Source: Clostridia bacterium
GTDB lineage: Bacteria; Bacillota; Clostridia; Christensenellales; Pumilibacteraceae
DNA: 6,483 nt
Assembly: GCA_017452405.1 (NCBI GenBank)
Contig: JAFTMM010000008.1
Location: forward strand, 1 to 6,483
Reading direction: 5' to 3'
This document shows positions 1 through 5,867 of the stretch, in pieces. Below the pieces are notes generated by a model that was given only the letters and a program-made list of their open reading frames with translations, was not told where the DNA came from and did no database searches. The position numbers were made by a program, and so were the translations under genes. Numbering within the stretch: position 1 is the first letter of the stretch; each line of letters starts with the position of its first letter.

Positions 1-1
1 C

Positions 2-79
2 GGTTTTATTGAAATAGGCAGAAGAAAAAAGTATTACGGAGAGTCTACTGCAATCGTATTGCGAAAGGAGCTTGTCTGA
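2..79 (+). CDS. rimI: C-terminal end of RimI-type GNAT acetyltransferase (partial)
   Basis: Only the last 25 codons and the TGA stop are in the window; the rest lies to the left. The visible peptide begins G-F-I-E-I-G-R-R-K-K-Y-Y-G and ends in R-K-E-L-V. This matches the usual end of RimI (ribosomal protein S18 alanine N-acetyltransferase): a GF..IG.R..YY segment, then a final strand ending in .(L/M)RKEL. From family knowledge, RimI transfers an acetyl group from acetyl-CoA to protein N-termini in the cytosol, and in Clostridia it commonly sits next to tsaE/tsaB/tsaD. None of those genes is visible here. The stop codon overlaps the proposed CTG start of the hydrolase gene. Another GNAT enzyme is possible because so little is seen. 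Confidence 0.72.
   Translation, partial: GFIEIGRRKKYYGESTAIVLRKELV
64..70 (+). promoter_or_regulatory. Strong Shine-Dalgarno (AAAGGAG) that decides the hydrolase start
   Basis: AAAGGAG lies inside the last codons of rimI and ends 5 nt before the CTG at 76. It is 68 nt away from the first in-frame GTG at 139, which has no comparable site nearby. It therefore favours initiation at CTG 76 over GTG 139. Confidence 0.65.
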
Positions 80-792
80 AACTTAACCTGTCCGTCGGCG
101 TTAACGTCGAATACTGCGAAGGAAAAGGCGAAACTATCGTGTTTTTGCACGGTTGGGGCGGAAACGTCCGAAGTTTCGGTGGCGCATTTACATACTTTTC
201 AGAAAGGGGAAATAAGTGTCTTACGCTTGATTTTCCACCTTTCGGAAATTCTGATTCTCCGCAGTCAGACTGGTCATTAAAAGACTATACCCATCTTACG
301 CTTTCGGTATTAGAGCATTTTGGACTTGAAAACGTAACGCTCGTTGGTCACAGTTTTGGTGGCAGAGTAGCCATAGATATTGCCTCGAAGACGAATATAG
401 TCAAACGATTAGTTCTCGTATCGTCTGCAGGATTAAAACGCAAGCGCGGGCTTATATTTAAATTAAAGCAACTCGCGTTCAGATATAAAAAGTCGCAGGG
501 CAAAAACGTAGATAAATATTATTCTCCCGACTACCTTGCTATGCCGACTGATTTAAGAGGCGTATTCAGTCGTATAGTCAGCGAAGACCTTTCTGGCAGG
601 CTGAAATACGTAAATTGTCCTACGCTAATCGTGTGGGGAAGACGTGACACGGAAACGCCACCTGAAATGGCGCGAAGATTAAAAAAGAAAATCAAAAACA
701 GTCAAATAGTTTGGCTGGACGGAGGACATTTTGCGTATGCTGAGAAACATACGGCATTCGTATCGGTCCTTGACGAATTTTTAGGGAATTGA
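76..792 (+). CDS. Alpha/beta hydrolase, probable CTG start
   Basis: This is a serine hydrolase of the alpha/beta-hydrolase fold, 238 residues from the proposed start, cytosolic with no signal peptide. In order it has the oxyanion motif H-G-W-G-G (about residues 25-29), the nucleophile elbow G-H-S-F-G-G with Ser93, a small basic cap region (about 120-165), the acid Asp191 in W-G-R-R-D-T, and His218 in G-G-H-F. The catalytic triad is thus complete. The reading frame is open back to position 13 but has no ATG, GTG or TTG before GTG 139. Starting at 139 would remove the first beta strand and leave the protein beginning at F-L-H-G. The CTG at 76 gives a family-like N-terminus (MKLNLSVGVNVEYCEG), sits 5 nt after AAAGGAG and overlaps the rimI stop as CTGA. 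Substrate unknown; esterase, lipase or C-C hydrolase roles are all possible. Confidence 0.85.
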   Translation: MKLNLSVGVNVEYCEGKGETIVFLHGWGGNVRSFGGAFTYFSERGNKCLTLDFPPFGNSDSPQSDWSLKDYTHLTLSVLEHFGLENVTLVGHSFGGRVAIDIASKTNIVKRLVLVSSAGLKRKRGLIFKLKQLAFRYKKSQGKNVDKYYSPDYLAMPTDLRGVFSRIVSEDLSGRLKYVNCPTLIVWGRRDTETPPEMARRLKKKIKNSQIVWLDGGHFAYAEKHTAFVSVLDEFLGN

Positions 793-2367
793 ATGGAAAC
801 GGCGCTTAACATTACTTTTATACTCGTAACGACGGTTATATTAACCGCTATCAGCATGAAAATGTTGCATATTTTCCAGCTGTCTTCATACCGAATTCGA
901 GGTGTGGTAAATTGGCTCAAAGTATCGCATTACGATTATCTTTTGAGATATATTGCCTACGCTTTCTTTTCGGGCGGAATTACGCTATTATTCAATTTCG
1001 CTTTCCCGCAGGAAAACGTACATTATTTTTCTTTCCTGTTCTTCGTCCTCTTCGGATGCGTATTCTGCATACTCGGTTTTACGAGAAAGGCGAAAGTTCC
1101 ACTCGTAGTGACCTCACGTATGCGTAGACTTATACTTGTAAACGCAGTCGTTTGTTCGGGTTTGGCAGTAGGCGCGTGGGCGCTGTCCTTAACTCCTGTC
1201 AAAGAAGCTTCTTATTCGCTCATAACTGCTTTAGTGCCTCTTGCTTGTCTTATTTCGTACGGAATAACTTATCCCTTTGAAAAGCTTATCGCAAAATCAT
1301 TTATAAAAGATGCGACTGAAGAAATCGATAAGCTGAAAGAGCAAGGCTTAAAGGTGGTAGGCATAACGGGAAGCTACGGTAAAACTACCGCTAAGAACGT
1401 TCTTTTCGCAATGTTGTCTACCAAATACCGAGTATGTGCAACTCCGGCAAGCTACAACACACCTCTCGGCATTTGCCGAACCGTAAACGACACCCTTGAA
1501 GAAGGTGACGAGATATTTATTGCCGAAATGGGCGCGCGCAGACGAGGAGATATTAAAGAGCTTTGTGAAGTAGCAAAGCCCGACGCCGGCATAATCACGG
1601 GAGTCGGAAATCAGCATTTTGAAACGTTCGGATCGCTTGAAGCAATTGCAGATACCAAATACGAACTTGTCGAAGCGTTAAAGGACGGTTACGCCGTATT
1701 TAATTGCGCGGATGAAGGCGCTAAAAAACTCTCCAAGCGCAAATATTCAAATAAAGTCACGGCAGGCGCGGAAGGCAACGACGTCGTTTTTTCGGACGTG
1801 TCGGTCGGTCCGTTCGGCAGTAAGTTTAAACTGACTTGTGGCAACGAAACGGTAAACGTAAAAACTAAACTGCTCGGTAGCCATATTCCTGCGCTGATAG
1901 CTACGTGCGCAGGACTTGCACTAAAAATGGACGTTCCGCTCTGCGCATGCGCTAAATCTTGCGAAAAACTTGCGCCCATTCCTCATAGGCTCGAACTTCT
2001 TAAATCGGGCGATATGACGATAATCGACGACGCGTATAATTCCAATACTGCAGGCGCTAAAAATGCGCTTGAAACGTTGGCTTCGTTTGATGGCAAAAAA
2101 ATAATCGTTACCCCCGGCATAGTAGAGCTTGGAAGCTTAGAGTCGTCTGCAAATGAGGAGTTCGGTAGACAAATAGCAGAAGTTTGCGACCTTGCAATAT
2201 TCGTAGGAAGCAGGGCGAAACATTTGACTGCAGGAGCTATTAAAGGCGGAATGACTGTTGACCGCATCGTTTGTGTAAATTCCTTAAAGGAAGCGCAGAA
2301 TTATCTTGCGGGTGTGAGTGAAAAGGCAACGGTGTTGTTTGAAAATGATTTACCCGACAATTATTGA
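793..2367 (+). CDS. Membrane-anchored MurF-like Mur ligase
   Basis: This 524-residue protein is an ATP-dependent amide ligase of the Mur family. MurF itself adds D-Ala-D-Ala to UDP-MurNAc-tripeptide in peptidoglycan precursor synthesis. Residues 1-160 hold about five hydrophobic segments (near 5-25, 50-70, 77-96, 113-134, 140-158) in place of the usual soluble UDP-MurNAc-binding domain 1. Between the first two is a Q-L-S-S-Y-R...W-L stretch (30-42). The ligase core follows: P-loop G-S-Y-G-K-T-T (193-199), N-T-P-L-G-I (222-227), metal-site Glu245 in A-E-M-G-A, G-N-Q-H-F-E-T-F-G-S (272-281), Lys289 at the usual carbamylated-lysine place, P-H-R-L-E (397-401) and D-D-A-Y-N-S-N (412-418). It ends F-E-N-D-L-P-D-N-Y like MurF, so the C-terminus is complete. 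ATG follows the hydrolase TGA directly, with AGGG 6 nt upstream. The core is certain as a Mur ligase; true MurF activity versus a paralogue with another, perhaps membrane-bound, substrate is open. Confidence 0.88.
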   Translation: METALNITFILVTTVILTAISMKMLHIFQLSSYRIRGVVNWLKVSHYDYLLRYIAYAFFSGGITLLFNFAFPQENVHYFSFLFFVLFGCVFCILGFTRKAKVPLVVTSRMRRLILVNAVVCSGLAVGAWALSLTPVKEASYSLITALVPLACLISYGITYPFEKLIAKSFIKDATEEIDKLKEQGLKVVGITGSYGKTTAKNVLFAMLSTKYRVCATPASYNTPLGICRTVNDTLEEGDEIFIAEMGARRRGDIKELCEVAKPDAGIITGVGNQHFETFGSLEAIADTKYELVEALKDGYAVFNCADEGAKKLSKRKYSNKVTAGAEGNDVVFSDVSVGPFGSKFKLTCGNETVNVKTKLLGSHIPALIATCAGLALKMDVPLCACAKSCEKLAPIPHRLELLKSGDMTIIDDAYNSNTAGAKNALETLASFDGKKIIVTPGIVELGSLESSANEEFGRQIAEVCDLAIFVGSRAKHLTAGAIKGGMTVDRIVCVNSLKEAQNYLAGVSEKATVLFENDLPDNY

Positions 2368-3097
2368 TAAAGTAGCCGTCATAACGGGCGGAGCAAAAGG
2401 AATCGGCAGAGCTTTGGCGCGCCGATTTTCTGCTATGGGTTACTCGGTGGCAATCAGCTATAAAAACTCCGCAAATGAAGCTACCGAGTTTCTTGAAGAA
2501 GCTTCCAAAGCGGGCTGGAAAGCGATTGCCGTAAGAGCTGATTTGCAGTCCTATGACGATGCAAAAAAACTTAGAGATAAAGTAATCGCGACCTTTGGAA
2601 AAATTGACGTACTTGTCAATAATGCAGGCTCTGCTTCATATAAGTTACTCGCAAGCATGACGGAAGAAGATATCGAAAATATGCTTGCGGATAATTTAAA
2701 GTCGTGTATATTTACCACTAAGGCGTTTTATGACGACTTTGCTTTTGCTAAGAATGGTAGTATAATCAACGTTTCCTCGGTGTGGGGTATTAAAGGCGCG
2801 AGCATGGAAACGATTTATTCCGCAGCAAAAGCGGGAATAATAGGCTTTACCAAAGCTATGGCGAAGGAGCTTGCGCCTTGTAACGTAAGAGTTAACGCAA
2901 TTGCGCCCGGCGTCATTAAAACGGATATGCTGAAAAATTTCAGCGAAGAAGAATTAGCCGACGTTGCAAAAGACATTCCTTGCGGACGAATAGGACTTCC
3001 CGAAGACGTTTCTGGAACGGCTATATTCCTTGCAAGCAACGCTTCTTCGTATATTACGGGTGAAGTAATAAACGTTTCGGGAGGCTACGTGATATGA
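2345..3097 (+). CDS. SDR-family oxidoreductase, possibly YmfI-type (EF-P 5-aminopentanone reductase)
   Basis: This 250-residue protein is a classical short-chain dehydrogenase/reductase, an NAD(P)H-dependent enzyme of the cytosol. It shows the cofactor motif T-G-G-A-K-G-I-G (14-21), N-N-A-G (92-95), active-site Asn117, Ser145, Tyr158 and Lys162 (Y-S-A-A-K), and P-G-V-I-K-T (188-193). The basic residue after strand 2 (S-Y-K, 38-40) suggests NADPH. FabG is the nearest well-known family. However, S-S-V-W-G-I-K-G-A-S (144-153), followed by Y-S-A-A-K and A-K-E-L-A-P, resembles the FabG paralogue YmfI, which reduces the 5-aminopentanone group on elongation factor P in Bacillus. That assignment is from memory of the family and moderate. 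ATG 2345 was chosen because it gives the normal SDR length. GTG 2318 would add nine residues with no homology-like pattern. The start overlaps the MurF-like gene by 23 nt and has only a weak ribosome binding site, so coupling is likely. Confidence 0.9.
   Translation: MIYPTIIDKVAVITGGAKGIGRALARRFSAMGYSVAISYKNSANEATEFLEEASKAGWKAIAVRADLQSYDDAKKLRDKVIATFGKIDVLVNNAGSASYKLLASMTEEDIENMLADNLKSCIFTTKAFYDDFAFAKNGSIINVSSVWGIKGASMETIYSAAKAGIIGFTKAMAKELAPCNVRVNAIAPGVIKTDMLKNFSEEELADVAKDIPCGRIGLPEDVSGTAIFLASNASSYITGEVINVSGGYVI
3079..3084 (+). promoter_or_regulatory. Shine-Dalgarno (GGGAGG) for the HI0933-family gene
   Basis: GGGAGG lies in the last codons of the SDR gene, 9 nt before the ATG at 3094. It supports that start, which overlaps the SDR stop as ATGA. 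Confidence 0.6.
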
Positions 3098-4251
3098 CTT
3101 ATGACCTTTGCATAATAGGCGGTGGTGCTTCCGGTCTTTACCTTGCTTCACGTCTTGCCAACAAGAACGTGAGCGTTATACTCTGCGAAAGCGGAGAGAG
3201 ATTGGGAAGAAAGCTTTCCGCAACGGGTAACGGACAAGGAAACGTAACTAACCTAAATATTAGCGAAAAGAACTATTTCGGTAGCGTAAGCGTTTCGGAC
3301 AAGCTTCTTTTGAATAAGGATTTGTTATCCGTTTTTCCAATGCTCTTTACTGCGGACAAGCTTGGTAGGGTTTATCCTGCCGGTAGACAAGCGTCTGCGC
3401 TTACCGACGCGCTTCGAAGGATAGTTACGACTGCGAGCAATATAGAAGTCAGACTTTCATCCAAAGCCGTAAGGCTAGAAAGCGGTTTCGTTATTCATCT
3501 TCAAAACGGTGAAAAAATATACGCAGATAAACTAGCCCTTTGCGCAGGCGGTAAGGCGCAAAAACAATTCGGTACGGACGGAAACGCTTACGCAATGGCA
3601 AGCCGTTTCGGGCATAAAATTTCGCCTTTATATCCGTCACTCGTGCAATTAAAAACACCCACGGACAAGATCAAAACGTTAAAAGGTTTGCGCGCTAATG
3701 GCAAAGTAAAGGCAACGCAAAATGGTAAAGTATTAGGTGAAGCCTATGGCGATATTATTTTTGCCGATTACGGCGTGACAGGTAACGCTATTTTTGCGAT
3801 TTCGGCATTCGTTTCAGGTAAAGAGAACGTAGAACTTCAGCTTTCCTTTCTTCCAGACGTAGCGGAAAAAGATATTGCGGAAAGCGTACGAAAGAAAATA
3901 GAACTCGGCTATGAGCGCTCCGAATTATTGTCCGGAACGCTTAATAACCAAATCGGTCGCATGATTATGAAGACGGCAGGAAGTACGCCGGAACAGATTG
4001 CTTCTGCCGTAAAGAATTTTATTCTGCCCGTTCTCGGTACGCTTAGTTTTGATTATGCTCAAGTAACTAAAGGCGGAATAACAGGCGAGGGAATAAATGA
4101 AAATCTTGAAAGCAAATACGCCAAAGGATTGTATTTTGCAGGCGAAATTTTGGACGTAGACGGTGAGTGCGGAGGATATAATCTGCATTGGGCTTTCTCA
4201 TCCGCTGCCGTAGTAGCGGAAGCAATTTTGCGAAATAAACGTGATATATAA
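3094..4251 (+). CDS. HI0933/BaiN-family NAD(P)/FAD-dependent oxidoreductase
   Basis: This 385-residue flavoprotein belongs to the HI0933-like (YhiN/BaiN) family. The N-terminus is a Rossmann FAD-binding motif, G-G-G-A-S-G (9-14), with Glu32 at the end of strand 2. It is followed by the family signature G-R-K-L-S-A-T-G-N-G-Q-G-N-V-T-N (38-53), R-V-Y-P-A-G-R-Q-A-S (92-101), F-G-T-D-G (159-163), T-K-G-G-I (325-329), and the C-terminal FAD contact G-L-Y-F-A-G-E-I-L-D-V-D-G (345-357), then G-G-Y-N-L-H-W-A. Many relatives have G-N-G-R-C-N where this has G-N-G-Q-G-N. Length is slightly below the usual 400 or so. Members have been linked to bile-acid reduction (BaiN) and other reductions, but most have no known substrate, and no bai gene is seen here. 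The start is ATG in an ATGA overlap with the SDR gene. Confidence 0.92.
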   Translation: MTYDLCIIGGGASGLYLASRLANKNVSVILCESGERLGRKLSATGNGQGNVTNLNISEKNYFGSVSVSDKLLLNKDLLSVFPMLFTADKLGRVYPAGRQASALTDALRRIVTTASNIEVRLSSKAVRLESGFVIHLQNGEKIYADKLALCAGGKAQKQFGTDGNAYAMASRFGHKISPLYPSLVQLKTPTDKIKTLKGLRANGKVKATQNGKVLGEAYGDIIFADYGVTGNAIFAISAFVSGKENVELQLSFLPDVAEKDIAESVRKKIELGYERSELLSGTLNNQIGRMIMKTAGSTPEQIASAVKNFILPVLGTLSFDYAQVTKGGITGEGINENLESKYAKGLYFAGEILDVDGECGGYNLHWAFSSAAVVAEAILRNKRDI

Positions 4252-5779
4252 GATAGACAACCTGCATCTCGGCATAAGCGAAAGTGAAACCGAGCTTATA
4301 AAAATCGCAACTAAAAAACTCGGACGTAAGCCGAGTTATTTTAGGATATTAAAAAAATCTTTAGATGCGCGAAAAAAAGCCGATATACATTACGTTTATT
4401 CTATCGAGTTTTCAGGAGACGAATCTCCGACTAAGCCTATTTTGGAAAAATATGTTGGACGTGATAAGAAAATCATTGTAGTAGGTTGCGGTCCAGCCGG
4501 CTTATTTTGCGCTCTACGCCTCATTGACAGAGGCTTTAAGCCGATTATCATAGAACGTGGAGAATGTGTAGAAGAGCGCGCCGTGACTGTTACGTCGTTC
4601 TTTAACGGTGGAGTACTGAACTTAAACAGTAACGTGCAGTACGGTGAAGGTGGTGCAGGTACGTTTTCGGACGGTAAATTGAACACGCAGACTCATAACG
4701 GTTATAATGCCGAAGTGCTTGAAAAATTCGCTATGCACGGCGCTCCCGAAGAAGTATTATATTTGAATAAACCGCATATAGGAAGTGATTGTTTGCGAAC
4801 TGTCGTCAAAAATATGCGAGAATTTATTATCAAAAGCGGAGGCGAAGTTCGTTTTTCCACGTTGCTTGAAAAAGTATCGAGTGACGGCAGAGGAGTGACG
4901 ATTACGCTTCGAAATTTAAAAACAATGGCGCAAAGCACCGAGCGCGCCGACGCGGTAGTGCTTGCGATTGGACATTCGGCAAGGGATACTTTTAGGTCCT
5001 TGCATAATGACGGAATGCTTATGGAGCGTCGCGACTTTGCAATAGGCGTGAGAATAGAACATTTGCAACGTGAAGTTGGAAGATCACAATACGGGAACCT
5101 GCACGATAAATTACCGCCTGCGGATTATAAACTTGTTTCCCACGCAGGAAAAAGAACTGTTTTTACTTTCTGTATGTGCCCGGGTGGTTACGTTATACCC
5201 TCTGCAAGTGAGGCGGGTGGCATAGTAACTAACGGTATGAGTAATTATTCTCGTGACGGAGTAAATGCAAATTCCGCATTATTGGTACAATTAAACGGCG
5301 AGGACTACGGTTCTGATGATTTGTTTGCCGGAATGGATTTTCAACGAAAGATAGAAAGGATAGCGTACGACGCTTGCGGTAATTATTCTGCTCCCGTTCA
5401 GCTTGTTGGAGACTTTCTTAAGAATAAAGTATCTGCAAAATATGGTAGCGTGAAGCCCACTTACGCGCGTGGCTGTAAGTTTGCGCCCTTAAGCGAAATA
5501 CTACCCAAAGCCGTTACCGAAACGCTTAAAGTTGCATTGCCTGATATGGGTAAACGCTTGAAGTGTTTTGCAAATCCCGATGCCGTAATGACCGGTGTTG
5601 AAACGCGCTTTACTTCGCCCGTGCGCCTTCTTCGATGTGAAAGTGGGGAAAGCTGTACGCTTAACAACGTATATCCATGTGGTGAAGGTAGCGGATATTC
5701 GGGAGGAATAACCTCCAGCGCTGCGGATGGAATGAGAATTGCAGATAAGATATATTTGAAGTTTTCGGCAGAAGTATAA
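4241..5779 (+). CDS. COG2509-family FAD-dependent dehydrogenase-like protein
   Basis: This 512-residue protein is of the uncharacterised FAD-dependent family COG2509. Residues 1-72 form the small N-terminal domain typical of the family, with L-K-K-S-L-D-A-R-K-K (37-46) then Y-V-Y. Next comes the dinucleotide-binding fold, V-G-C-G-P-A-G-L-F (81-89), with Glu105 closing strand 2. The signature N-V-Q-Y-G-E-G-G-A-G-T-F-S-D-G-K-L-N (131-148) follows. The C-terminus carries P-C-G-E-G-S-G-Y-S-G-G-I-T-S-S-A-A-D-G (479-497), which should contact FAD. Reaction and substrate are unknown. The start is GTG 4241, overlapping the preceding gene by 11 nt, without a clear Shine-Dalgarno within 15 nt. It was chosen because the residues from M-I-Y-K-I on look like the conserved family N-terminus and the next in-frame methionine is far downstream. 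It is the last gene of the operon. Confidence 0.92.
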   Translation: MIYKIDNLHLGISESETELIKIATKKLGRKPSYFRILKKSLDARKKADIHYVYSIEFSGDESPTKPILEKYVGRDKKIIVVGCGPAGLFCALRLIDRGFKPIIIERGECVEERAVTVTSFFNGGVLNLNSNVQYGEGGAGTFSDGKLNTQTHNGYNAEVLEKFAMHGAPEEVLYLNKPHIGSDCLRTVVKNMREFIIKSGGEVRFSTLLEKVSSDGRGVTITLRNLKTMAQSTERADAVVLAIGHSARDTFRSLHNDGMLMERRDFAIGVRIEHLQREVGRSQYGNLHDKLPPADYKLVSHAGKRTVFTFCMCPGGYVIPSASEAGGIVTNGMSNYSRDGVNANSALLVQLNGEDYGSDDLFAGMDFQRKIERIAYDACGNYSAPVQLVGDFLKNKVSAKYGSVKPTYARGCKFAPLSEILPKAVTETLKVALPDMGKRLKCFANPDAVMTGVETRFTSPVRLLRCESGESCTLNNVYPCGEGSGYSGGITSSAADGMRIADKIYLKFSAEV

Positions 5780-5814
5780 TAGTGAACGTCAAAATTGCGC
5801 TCTGTTTTACAAAC

Positions 5815-5848
5815 TAAAAGACCGACTCTTGCATGAGTCGGTCTTTTA
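5815..5848. terminator. Bidirectional rho-independent terminator
   Basis: TAAAAGACCGACTC (5815-5828) and GAGTCGGTCTTTTA (5835-5848) are perfect inverted repeats of 14 bp around a 6-nt loop, TTGCAT. The inner nine pairs are GC-rich enough for a stable hairpin. The outer A/T pairs give a U-run on either transcript. It sits 35 nt after the forward operon and 19 nt after the minus-strand gene, so it can end both. The rest of the 88-nt gap (5780-5867) shows nothing else. Confidence 0.92.
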
Positions 5849-5867
5849 TCATTTAATCGGATGGGGA

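Larger units (their letters stand above)
2..5779 (+). other. Six-gene, translationally coupled operon
   Basis: All six forward genes run without an intergenic gap. Junctions are CTGA at 76-79, TGA then ATG at 790-795, a 23-nt overlap at 2345-2367, ATGA at 3094-3097, and an 11-nt overlap at 4241-4251. No internal promoter or terminator is evident. The promoter lies left of the window, and the only terminator seen is at 5815-5848. Confidence 0.85.

Noticed and set aside
702..2267. Several minus-strand open frames of 70-96 codons across the hydrolase and Mur ligase genes
   Set aside because: They lie wholly opposite well-supported plus-strand genes, have no recognisable motifs, and have no spacing typical of real genes.
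2318..2344. Upstream GTG start for the SDR gene
   Set aside because: It would add nine residues (M-K-R-Q-R-C-C-L-K) unlike any SDR N-terminus and lengthen the overlap to 50 nt. ATG 2345 gives normal length.
3094..4251. BaiN role in bile-acid 7-dehydroxylation
   Set aside because: Family membership alone is not enough. No other bai gene is in the window and most family members have unrelated or unknown roles.
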